The translations under genes and the position numbers were made by a program. 64,000 bases of DNA from Antedon mediterranea (Eukaryota; Echinodermata; Crinoidea; Comatulida; Antedonidae), in the NCBI RefSeq assembly GCF_964355755.1, contig NC_092673.1, positions 3,849,001 to 3,913,000 of the forward strand, in the 5' to 3' direction. Positions 1-10,900 of this stretch are shown piece by piece; the first letter of the stretch is position 1; the number at the start of each line of letters is the position of its first letter. The notes below the pieces were generated by a model that searched no databases, was not told the DNA's origin, and saw nothing but the letters and a program-made list of their open reading frames with translations.

Positions 1-4
1 ATAC

Positions 5-3000
5 CGCGTAAAGTCTGTCATTTCCATCATAATCATACACATTTTCTTGGCTAGAATAATGATGTCATTGCCGCTGTCGTCCCATTTTGCCATTTCTTGA
101 TCCAACTTTGCCTTTTCAACTTTGAACTCTTCAACTTGTTCTTCGATCTTTTCTCTCTCTTCTTGTGGCAGCTGTCTCATTTGGCTCTAAAGATTAAAAG
201 CAAAAGAAAACTGTATAAAATTGTAGAAGTAGCTTCTTGGTTTAAATACATATATGGCTTAAATGCAACTAAAGCTCTGTCTACACTATCAAACTAGATT
301 GATATGGTAGTGATATGCTTAAATATGGTAGTGATATGACATCATTATGTCCATATATGGGCACATCACATCAAATTTGTGTCTTTGTTGTTTTTATTTA
401 CTGAATATATTCTCAAAAGCACTGATAACTTTGAAACGTATTACAAAGTCCACCAACAAATTATAACATTTGTCCTCAAAATTAAACATTAACTTACTCT
501 ACCAATATGGCCCTCTTCTAACTCCTCATCATTTGTTTGGTAGCTTGCTGAAATGATTAAAATATAATTATATATATTACAAAACAGAAATTGTATTTCT
601 ATATTATATTTATATAATTAATAATGTTGACAATGCCCTGATTAAGGGCTAGAGTTGCCCGAAAGCTCTGGACATTTATCTGCTTGTTTTACTTTATCGT
701 TTTGATTTAGCTTTTTGCCTATTTTATTTTGTATCTCCATTGAGATCCATCCACTGATACACACAGCATTGTCATTTTGTCAGTAATTTTCCTTTGGATA
801 TATAACTAATAATTTTATTATTTAATACTTACATTTACTCTTCGTGTCATAGTCCTCCTCTTCTTCCATTTCTGACTCATCAAATATGTCTTCTGGGTTC
901 TATAAACCAAATAAAATTCCATCAAAAATACTTTTTTTAGTTAGTTATAAACTACCAATAAACCTTTAATGCACTAAATCTTTCATTAAGTTTGGTTATT
1001 TAATTAGTTATTAGAATGGGGAATAGAGTAAACTTTTCATATACAGTCAACTCTCTTCATACCAGACACCTTTGGGTTGGGCAAATATGTCTGGTTTTCC
1101 AGAGAGTCTGGTATTCAGAATGTATTTAATGGTAAAAATGAATTTGGGACCTTTTGAACTTTGAGAAAAGTCTGGTTTGTAAGAGTTTCCAGAGAGTCCA
1201 GTATTGGGAGCGTTGACTGTACTAACAATTTGTAATAATTCTTCTTCTTTCATTAATTAGAATGTGTTATTTATTTATACTGGGCGACCTTAAGTTAGCT
1301 TTGTGTTTACTAGTACACTGGGGTAACCCCCTACTCGTCTCGAAAGATGTACTAGGTTCTTTAATGTGCACATGAGCTAGATGTGTACACTAGACCTCCG
1401 GTTTATAGTCCTAATCCGTGAAGACATGTTCTACCACCAGAACTATGGAGCGAGTGAACCTCGTCGATGTTATGGCTACGTAATTACGGTTCTACTTTTT
1501 TATCGCTCGGCTACTTAATTATATCCAGAATATTTTGTTAGATTTTAGGAGTAAACTAAATAAACAGAAGTTGATCATGACTAGACTTACTCTGTTCATG
1601 AGGACTGCTCTGCGAATATCACGGATGCCGTCATAAACCATTCGTGATGCATCAATGAATTCATTCTCATCAGGATCTTTCTGAGGATCTGCGCTCAACG
1701 CATCTACTGCTACTTCAACGCATTGTGCATAGACTGGGATTACTGTTGTAAAAAATAAAATTACCAAATTATTATGTGAAGGGATTGGCCTCTATTTCTC
1801 CTGAGAAAACTGTTTTGTAATACCGTGTCTCAATTAAAATCAGAATGTTAAGCTCTGTCTACACTATCAAACTTTATGTGACAAAAAAATGTGATGTGGC
1901 CATATATGAACATGAAATCAGTACCATATATTTAAACATATCACTATCATATTTGGACACATCAACATTTTTTTGTCACATAAAGTTTGATAGTGTAGAC
2001 AGAGCTTTAGAAGGGAAGATGAAACTTTCACAAGTTGTACATTAGAATTTTGAACTGCAACTAAAACACAATATATTTTCAATAACTCACCGTCTTCTCT
2101 CATAATATTGATAGCTTCTTTAACTTTCTCTGTGTACAAGCCAGCTTCATACATGCCCATCTCGATCTCAACAACATTACACACACGTGCGCAGCGCCCT
2201 CTGATGGCACCAGCGACACGATCTAGTGTTCCGACGTCACCTTCTTGAAGCGCAACAACACACTTGTTAACGTCTTCCAGAATATGTCCCTCTGAGAAAC
2301 AAAATATAAAGCATTAGGATAATAAATAGTAAAAATAACGTTAAACGGTTAAGCTCTGTCTGCATTATAAAAACTAGTCTGATGTGCCCAGATATAGTAG
2401 TGATATGACATCATACATACAACATATATCATCGCTACCATATATGGGCACATCACATTTTTTTTATCATACTAGTTTGATAGTGTAGACAGAGCTTTAG
2501 ACAACCAATAATAAACATTTTACCTGATACAGCCAGGAAATCATCAATAGTTGTGATGTCATCAACTGCTTCTGTTAACACCTTAACTTGAGATTCCCAC
2601 TGCTGTTTGAAAGCGTCCATGTTGCTGAGGGCAGCCTTGCTACGAGGGCGTGCCGCAAGGGTACGGGCCGCATTTATGACCTAACAAAATCAAATCGAAT
2701 TATGAATCTTCCAGAAACTCTAATATCTAGTTGAACGGAAACTCCAAACTACTGAGAGACTGGCATGGTATATGTTAACATTAAAATATGTTTCTTTCAA
2801 CATACCTGTGCACAAAGTGTTTCAATTTGGTAAGCTGCAAGTCGGACCATCTTTACACCTTCTTCATCATTTGACATAGAACAGGCAAGATTAGCAACCT
2901 GAAAAACAATTAAATAACAAATTAAATAATAACTCCAGTTATAGGGCCCCCACTTATGTGGTTGTGTTCATGTGTATTTTATAGTTTTTGTTAGGATAAT

Positions 3001-6000
3001 CTGTGTCAAACAAGCCTAACATGCACATTACTGTAATGCATCCTCTATCCATCCATTTTCCACAAGGACACTTCTTAACCTCTGTCTACACTATTAAACT
3101 AATTTGACAAAAAAAAGTATGATGTGCCCATATATGGACATGATGATGTCATATCACTACCATATTTAAGCACATCACTATCATATTTGGGCTCATCACA
3201 CTTTTTTTGTCAAATTATTTTTATAGTGTAGACAAAGCTTAAGCCATCAGAGACTATACTATTCAAATTTGTAATCCATTATTCTCTTTTGGCATTTCCA
3301 ATTGTATTCATTTACCTCCACAAGTTTGCCAGCATGTTCGGCAAACACGCCTGCGTATTCCTCGACTTCAACTTCGTTGCCGCTCTTAGCTGCCTCAATC
3401 AGGATCAAAAGAGGAATGCTAGTCTCCAAGAAGGAGTCAGAAACATGGTCAGACACAGCCTTACGCAACTGTAAAACAAAAGCAATTAAAATATAGAATT
3501 TCATGCCTCTACAATAGTATCTTAATATCGCACCTATAAGAAATTATATACAGTCAACTCTCCCAATTCCTTTGGGCTGGCCAAATGTGTCTGGTTTTCT
3601 GGAAAGTCTGGTATTCGGAATGTGTTTTTAATGGTAAAAATGAATTTGGGACTGTTTGGACATCAATAAAAGTCTGGTTTTGGGAGAGTTTCTGGTTTTC
3701 AGAGAGTCCGGTATTGGAGGAGTTGACTGTATAATGCCAAGATGTGGATATTTCATACCTGTCTTCGCAAATCCTTTGTCTTTGATGTCATGTGATCAAT
3801 AGCAGCATCCAATGGTTCAGATCTTCCATCTTTACCACTCTTGGCCTGTCAAGAAAAAGTAAATAAAAAGATCAATACTTCTTCTATCTAATTTGATTAA
3901 AATATGCTCATGTATAACTAAAAAAGAAGTAGGAAAATTCTCTAAAATTGTAACAGTTAACAAATAATAGATTACCGCATTCATATACTCAGACAACAGA
4001 TCTTGCAGAGCCTGTCTGACGGCGTTACATTCTTGAACGATGCGATCTTTACGATCATCACGAGTACACGAAGAATCAGCCATGAGGGCAGCACCACTGA
4101 TGATACTCTCCAGACGCTCCTCTAGTGATGGACGCGTGCGTATTTCGTTGTATTCTCCTGGATTCATCATGATTCTTCGCTGTAAATGAACAATTACTTC
4201 AACTATTTAATCATTTGCCTTTTATAAATTCAATATATGCAAAATTTAGTTTATTTTTTAAGTTATTTTTTAAAATGATCCATTAGGTATATGCCAACAG
4301 TTCCAGGCATAATTCAAGCTAAAAACTCTGTCTTCACTATAAAACTAGTTTGACAAAAAATGCTCAAATATGGTAGTGATATACCCATATATGGTAGTGA
4401 TATGCCATCATCATGTCCATATATGGGCACATCACATTTTTTTTGTTACATAAAGTTTGATAGTGTAGACAGAGCTTAAGTCAGTACAAAGACTTACATC
4501 CAGTTCATCAATAGCTGAAATAAGCTCCCCAGCTCCTTCTAGATTTGGATTTGGTGCGGACTCGCCTTGAGCCTGGCTCACGTTGGAAATGGTGTTCATA
4601 GCCTCTTCCATTTGTTTGATGATGTAATCACGGTTATCTTTGGCAGCAGCTAAGTCTGGATGTTGTAACCAGGCCTAGGAAGAAAAGAAAACATAACACA
4701 ATTAGAGTTTATAATACAGCTGTCAACATCATCACATAGACCATAAATCAACTACTGTATACTGTAGCAATTAATAATAATTATTTTTATTACGATCGTT
4801 GTGTGACCATACCTGTGATGCAGTCAAAAGCATAGGCCCACCACGTTTAAGGTCAGCTCGGGCAGCAGCCATCTCATCGCGTCTACGTGGATCTTTCAAG
4901 TCCTACAAAGGTAAAGATGTGATTCGTTACTTATTTTCTGTGTACTTATATATCTCCAGCATTCTCATAAAAAATAGATGAAGTTTGCCTTTACTGAATG
5001 TAAACGTTGTTGTCGTGTTTTACTCACATTTTGACGTCTTGCTATCATGTTGTTTGCGTGTACAAGATCTCGGCCAAGTTTCTGGTAATTATTGAATAAG
5101 TCTTCCATGTTATTTGATTGTTTCAATCTCATTAGATCATCTTCAACCTGAAACAAAACAATAATACAAATATGTATCTACTCCAGAAACATTTATTGAA
5201 AGAAAAACGATGTTTTCCATTGCTCCCTAAATTTCAAATCCTTTTATGTCAGATGTCCATACTATAACTTACATTCCTGAGAACTTTTAGAAGCAGGTGA
5301 ACATCGACCATGTCAGCGAGGATTAGAAGACGCGTCACAGCAGACAACAGCGTGCGGGCAGCACGTACCATCACGCTACGTTTGACAGATGAGCAGGGAT
5401 CCTCGGCGAAATCAGATGCAGCAGGACGCATAGCATCACCTATAGAAAATAAGTAACAAAGAAAGAAAAGTTTCATTTTTTTGGACTTTTTTTCTGTTGC
5501 CTTGGTCAATTTGTTTTGTACAGTATGCTTTTCCCTGGTGTATTTAAAAATAACACTTTTTTTACACTTTTGTGTTAAACAGCGCATAGAGACTATTTGT
5601 ATTTTGTGCTATACAAATTTAAAACCATTAATCACCTGCTTTTCGGACTTCATCTACTGCACTAAGCATCTCTTCCATAACTTCTGGGTTTTCATTGGCT
5701 ATCTCCTCCCCTTTTACAATGAAAGCCTCAGTAGCATGATTGACAGCTGCTACCAGCACTCGTGCTTTCTTCGATCGTCCTTTTTTCTTGTTCGATGGCT
5801 TTGTATTCACCAAAGTTGTTACCTAAGATAATAAAATAAGAGCACTCGGTAAATAAATAATATAAATTATAATAAATGCTTTACCATTCGTTAGTGATGT
5901 TAAAAACTAGGTTGCCCCTTCTCGATATATGCCTTCATCATTTTTTGTACTGTATGTTAATTATGTATGGCATGTAATTACTATTACAAATGTGTTTATT

Positions 6001-7087
6001 TTGTAGAAATTGTTTCAGAATTTTTTTTTTCATCTAAAATGTAGACCTATTTGGTATTTTTTGTACGCCGTGGTTAGGATTCCGGCACCGGAACTCAACT
6101 GCCCACCGTTAGGGAATCCGACACGCTATTGCGCATGCCCAGAGCGAAGTAATTATAGCTTGCACTAGTGCGCGCCACAGACCGCACACCACACCGCACC
6201 GAGAGTCGGAGTGTTAACTAGGGATTTACTGTAGCCTAGTTAGTCGTCGGGCGAGCGAGCGAAGGATGAAACTTGGCCTAGGCCATACATGAATTAATAA
6301 TTAAAATACGACTACGCCACGCATTAAAATAATTATTATGATATTTATTTAATCAGATATATTTAAGAATCAGTCTATCTAAGAATTGTAATTCTGTAAT
6401 ATTAGACAGAGGAAGTATTAAGTTCGGAACGGGAGAAAAACACAGGCCTGCCCTAGTGTCATAAAGCTTGCGTATTTTAAGAAATGTACGAAAGTGAATA
6501 GCGTAGTAGCGTTGCGACCCCGACTTCCCGAAAAAGTTCTGTTTTTTTCACATCCGCGCGGCGGCTGTCAACAAATAAATCAACTTGTATTGCATGTTAT
6601 CATGTTATGTACAGTATAATGCGTTATATGAAATCTATTATTTTGTACTTGAAAAATCATAAAACTAGTCATGTAATTATAATTATTCATAATTATATGA
6701 AGTTTATAATATATGAATGAAGCAAACACTTTTTAAATTATGAAACGAAATAAATAGGCCCACTAGTCACATCTAGCTGGTAGAGGCCTACTAGTATTAT
6801 TTTAGTAGGCATCTAGGCTAGTTCGCCGTGGCGCAGCTATTAAATGATCCATCACCGTTAGAGTGTGATGGAGTCGCCGATTACCCCGCTCTGGGCATGC
6901 GCAATAGCGTGTCGGATTCCCTAACGCTGGGCAGTTCAGTTCCGGTGCCGGAATCCTAACCACGGCGTTTTTTGTATTTACTTACTTGAATGACCAGTGG
7001 CTCCAATGTCTTTTCCACTGAGTAGGTACGTATCTCCAAGTTCTTAGGATCCCATTTAACGGTTAAAGTCCCCAATACCCCAGTCAT
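5..7087 (-). CDS. CTNNA: Alpha-catenin (16 coding exons, C-terminal end outside window)
   Basis: Adherens-junction protein that links cadherin-bound beta-catenin to actin; cytoplasmic face of the membrane. Coding exons in transcript order: 6986-7087, 5636-5822, 5273-5439, 5028-5147, 4813-4902, 4498-4674, 3976-4179, 3759-3845, 3316-3468, 2806-2898, 2524-2680, 2091-2291, 1591-1742, 833-899, 498-547, 5-186. All have AG/GT borders and join in frame to 729 codons plus 2 nt. Landmarks match vertebrate alpha-catenin: KWDPKNLEIRT near residue 11, NKKKGRSKKARVL, EDPCSSVKR, RPSLEERLESIISGAALMA, DHVSDSFLET, ENEFIDASRMVYDGIRDIRR, and KWDDSGNDIIILAKKMCMIM at the end. The N-terminal beta-catenin-binding region and the central M domain are complete. 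Vertebrate proteins are about 906 residues, so about 170 residues of the actin-binding domain lie beyond position 1. The ATG follows an acceptor (AG at 7092-7093), so the 5' UTR is split. Many introns hold MITEs; no coding exon is broken. Confidence 0.97.
273..375. mobile_element. PIF/Harbinger-like MITE, 3'-truncated copy
   Basis: Begins with the family terminus AGCTCTGTCTACACTATC after a TAA. Carries the internal GGTAGTGATATG repeats and the GGGCACATCACAT block, then loses similarity before the second inverted repeat. Confidence 0.7.
640..790 (-). repeat. Dispersed ~100-bp repeat (family E)
   Basis: Reverse-strand copy of a block also at 21580-21665, 52040-52140 and 59398-59515. The core reads GAGATACAAAATAAAATAAG followed by AAATCAAAACGATAAAGTAAA-type sequence. 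Probably the 3' part of a retroposon; family not recognised. Confidence 0.55.
1044..1219. mobile_element. pogo/Tigger-like MITE, copy 1
   Basis: About 176 bp, starting CAGTCAACTCTC and ending GTTGACTG, flanked by TA on both sides (1042-1043 and 1220-1221). Internal repeats of GTCTGGTTTTCC / GAGAGTC type. TA duplication and CAGT-type TIRs are typical of the Tc1/mariner/pogo superfamily. Lies in an alpha-catenin intron. Confidence 0.75.
1270..1518 (-). repeat. tRNA-derived SINE, family D
   Basis: Diverged reverse-strand copy of the family at 48284-48608 and 52626-52972. Shared blocks are the GTCTCGAAAGATGTACTAGG stretch, the ACATCTAGCTC-type segment (here inverted) and a decayed tRNA-like head near 1500. 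Intronic in alpha-catenin. Confidence 0.65.
1851..2006. mobile_element. PIF/Harbinger-like MITE, complete copy
   Basis: 156 bp. AGCTCTGTCTACACTATC on the left and its reverse complement on the right, flanked by TTA on both sides (1848-1850, 2007-2009). Nearly palindromic throughout. TWA 3-bp duplications are the hallmark of PIF/Harbinger; no transposase is encoded. Confidence 0.85.
2352..2496. mobile_element. PIF/Harbinger-like MITE, complete copy
   Basis: 145 bp, same termini (left end slightly mutated), TTA duplication at 2349-2351 and 2497-2499. Sits 27 bp above the alpha-catenin exon at 2524-2680, on the donor side, but does not touch it. Confidence 0.8.
3078..3239. mobile_element. PIF/Harbinger-like MITE, complete copy
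   Basis: 162 bp; termini ACCTCTGTCTACACTATT and a mutated inverse. Flanks are TTA on the left and TAA on the right, so one flank has changed or was remodelled. Confidence 0.75.
3551..3729. mobile_element. pogo/Tigger-like MITE, copy 2
   Basis: About 179 bp with the same CAGTCAACTC...GAGTTGACTG termini and TA flanks as the copy at 1044-1219. Lies in the intron between the alpha-catenin exons at 3316-3468 and 3759-3845. Confidence 0.75.
4323..4476. mobile_element. PIF/Harbinger-like MITE, complete copy
   Basis: 154 bp, TAA on both sides (4320-4322, 4477-4479). It ends 21 bp before the exon at 4498-4674. Confidence 0.8.
6066..6967. mobile_element. 902-bp non-autonomous DNA transposon with 81-bp TIRs and 9-bp TSD
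   Basis: The left end (6066-6146, starting CGCCGTGGTTAGGATTCCGG) is the reverse complement of 6887-6967 with about two mismatches in 81 bp. Both ends are flanked by the same 9 bases, TTTTTTGTA (6057-6065 and 6968-6976). A 9-bp target duplication with long TIRs suggests a Mutator/MULE-like element, but that class call is inference. The interior has no long ORF. Inserted in the first coding intron of alpha-catenin; locally more GC-rich than its surroundings. Confidence 0.85.
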
Positions 7088-7526
7088 TTTCCTACAAAAA
7101 TACAAATAATTATTATTATATTATTAAATGGTAAATTACTGTAGGCCTAGCCTAGTTGTACCTGTCTGTGCTGTAAGGTAACAATATCAATTATTGCAAT
7201 CAATATACCACCAATCTCAACAAATGGCTTTAATTGTATATAAAAAGATCCATTTATTATATAAAAACATGTAAACTAGGCTCCTAGTCTATATTGAATG
7301 GTGGGCGACCTAAATATTCTAGGCTAGAGGCCCTCTCCGGCCGACCAGGAGCGGCGGAATCAAACACCTTCCAGCAAGCCAGCCAGGCTAGGCCAGTCGT
7401 CGACAACATAATACATTTCACCATCTTGCCCTATATGATATAACACCTAAATGACAAAATTATACAATTATATTATTACTTTTAATGAATACGAATTTTC
7501 TACTTTAAAATATTTTAAAAACTCAC

Positions 7527-7640
7527 AAGATTATAACGTTTTGCTTCTTGAAAATAGGGAGTTTCTTCTTTACATTTACTTCCGGTTGTTTAACATTCAC
7601 CTCAAAATTCCGATCGGATTGGTAAGCGTTTGGTAATTAA
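7527..7640 (-). other. Putative 5' UTR exon of alpha-catenin
   Basis: The coding exon begins just inside an acceptor at 7092-7093, so an upstream noncoding exon is needed. Reading the minus strand, a consensus donor GTGAGT lies at 7526-7521. The exon would therefore end at 7527; its upstream limit is a guess. No transcript evidence is available here. Confidence 0.35.
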
Positions 7641-7950
7641 AACTAATCACATCCCTCCCCCTGTTTAGACTTTGCTAACATTTTAAATGTAAGTTAAAAT
7701 TAACTAATATATATATTAAAGAAATATACAAATTATTAAATATATCATATATTATTAAAAAATAAATCTGATATTTTATCTTTGTACTTATGAATCGTAA
7801 ACAAGTATATTTACATATCAATGGGGGATAGGCGTTATTAAATGTAAGAGCACATTGTTTTTAAATAAACAGGATATAGAGGGCGTGCTGTTTAATAATG
7901 TAAACAAAAAAAAAAACAAAAAAAACAAAGTCACATGTTGATGATGAGCA
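7641..7950. promoter_or_regulatory. Shared intergenic region between divergent alpha-catenin and mannosidase genes
   Basis: The two genes are transcribed away from each other and the start codons are 863 bp apart (7087 and 7951). The interval is AT-rich with A-runs and no obvious TATA box at a fixed place. A bidirectional promoter is inferred from the arrangement only. Confidence 0.4.
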
Positions 7951-10900
7951 ATGTTTGCAGCTCCCTGTTTTTTAAAAATGTCACAATGTTTTAAATTCAG
8001 TTTGTTTCTTGTTATAGTAAATATATGCAGTTTTGGTAATAATGCTCAAAAACCTGATGATGACAGAAAGATACAGGCATTTGTAATTCCACATAGTCAC
8101 ATGGACGTTGGCTGGGTTTATACAGTGGAGGTGAGCGATAAATGTTTATTATTATAAAAAAACAAAGATATTTTAATAACTTTCAATGGACATTTTTTAT
8201 TTTTCAGATACAGCTATGTAATATATACGTGCATCAATGTCGTCAACCCATTGTGCTGAATGTCCAAGAACCATGGTCCCCTTAAGATTTTAATCCGATT
8301 AACAAATACAATTTTTACAAAAGTGACAATATAAGATAATTCATAATGGCAACCACAAACAAATTACCATTGTTAGCAGAGTACTGTCCAATTGTTGATT
8401 ACATAAACCCATAGAACTTGAGGACTAATATCACTGACAAATTATTATATTTAATAAATGGCCTAGGACCAATTTTCTCTGTACATCTATTTTATTATTT
8501 ATTTATTTAATTTATTTTATTCATTTCGGCAATAAACATAAAATAATAATTAAAAAAAAAACAAAAAAAAAAAAAACATAGAAATATATATATATATATA
8601 TGAAAAACAAGACACGAGGCCGAGGAAAGACAAAAGCATTAAACAAAACGCTGTCACCGGTAATGTGTGTCTCTCCAACACATAAATAACAAATAACAAG
8701 AAAATATACTAATATAGTAGACATATCATTTCATTAAAAAATTTAAAAAGTTTCTCTCCGACATTTAAAATATAGCTTTAGAGATAATTTAAAATTAATA
8801 AAAGAACCATTAACAAAAATATCGCGAATCTCATCAATCTTCATCATTGTATAATTCACCATCTCTGGCTCTCAATTATTTAAGGTTTTTTCTAAGAATT
8901 TATTGAAAATATAAAATTTTAATTGAAAGGCTAGTATGAAGGCATATGCAGCAAATGTGTACACAACCGTCGTTGAAAATCTGATGAACCAGCCCGAGAA
9001 ACGCTTCATTGCTGTAGAACAAGAATTCTTCAGACTTTGGTGGAATAATGTTGCCAACAGTATACAAAAGGTAAAAAATAATATGCAATCAGAAAATGTT
9101 TCTTTATTAAATTTAATAACAAACATTTTATCCATATTTAATTACTTTTAATTATAATGGTAATACTTATTATTGTATCTACTGAAATTTGCTAGATTCT
9201 GATCCCAGCTAGCTACTAAAGCTCTGTCTACACTATCAAACTTTATGTGACAACAAAATGTGATGTGCCCATAATATAGAAACGATGATGTCATATCACT
9301 ACCATATTTGGGTATATTACTACCATATTTGGGAAAGTCTTTATTATTAAACAGTGATTGGGTTCGCTTTTGACAATCCTGGCTTTTTGTTACTTTTTGT
9401 ATTTTTATGTATTCTGTTGTTATTGTTATGAGCCGATATTGAATAAATGAAATCAGTAAATCAAATCAAACATTTGGGCACATCACACTTTTTTTGTCAA
9501 ACTAGTTTGATAGTGTATACATTAAGACTTACAAAATTTTTTTATTATTAGAGCAATGTTTATAAACTTATTGAAAACGGTCAGATGGAGTTCATTATTG
9601 GTGGTCAAGTAATGAATGATGAAGCCGTTACAGAATACAGCGCAAACATCCAGCAACTAACAGGTACGAAAACATGATATTTAAAGTTTAATCTGCCATT
9701 TGTCTTCTCAAAGAAAGATTTTTCTTTAGAAAACTTTAATAAGATTGTCTGCAGATGTTGAAAAACAAAACATTCTGCTATATAATTAAATTGTTTATAA
9801 AGTTTCACCATAAAAGGCGGTTTTAGGCGGATGACGATGGGTGGGTCAAGAATTGATGCATGTGGCTAAAAACATCTGATCAGTTTTTAATGTCAAATAA
9901 ATAATGACAAATTTTCTTTAATAGAAAGAATTTTGTGTTTGTTTAAATTTTTCATTTAAAGACATATATTTTTTATTTTGTAGAAGGTCATGCTTTTATC
10001 TATGAAACATTTGGAGTTCGACCTCAATTTTCTTGGCACGTTGACCCCTTTGGAGCAACTGCTGCCATGGCAACTCTGTTTTCATTGGCTGGTTTTAATG
10101 CACATCTCACATCCAGAATAGACTATGACAAAAAGGAGGAAATGATGAAAAACAAGGTAAGAATTTGAAGACTTCATTTTTTATGCATTATTTTGAAACT
10201 ATATAAAAATGTAAAAAATTACAAACAGGTTCATTGACATAAATATTATATAATAATATTAAAGTTATTGTGGCAAACAATTTATAATTTGGTAGAACAC
10301 ACTTTCTCAATCGAAGAAAAACCTGGAATGTCTTTATTAAGGAATGGTAGTGTGGTAGGGATGGGACTTAAAACCCTAATTGACATATTTATGCCTTAGG
10401 CATTTGTACTCACAACAAATTTCCATGGGCTACTGGATTATGAAATTGGGATTTGTGTGACAGAACACAATTCCCTCATCAGTCAAAACTGACTGACTTT
10501 TTTACTATAGGGTCTTCAATTTGTTTGGAAGAGTACTGCAAGTTCTTTTGGATCAAATGAAATATTCACACATGTGATGGACAATTACAGTTACTGTGTT
10601 CCATCAGAACTCCCTTTTTCAAACAGGTTTGTGAAAGACTACAGCTCCTTATCTCTTAAACCTACTGATATGTAAAATCAAGGCAATCTAACAACAGGAT
10701 TCTGAGCTCCGGAGATCAAAAGGTTTATCTGTGGCTGTGACAGGATCAGTTTCAAACCCCTGAAAATTATGTACAGTACAGCACAGTACTGTTGGTATTT
10801 GTCGCAACCAGACATAAGATGAAATGACTGTTACGAGTTCCTATCTTGGCAAGGCAAGCTCAATGTCCTGTTGTTAGATCGCCTTGGTAAAATATAGTAA

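Noticed and set aside
3259-3504. ORFs on both strands over the alpha-catenin exon at 3316-3468
   Set aside because: Explained by the exon; the extra residues at each end are intron read-through.
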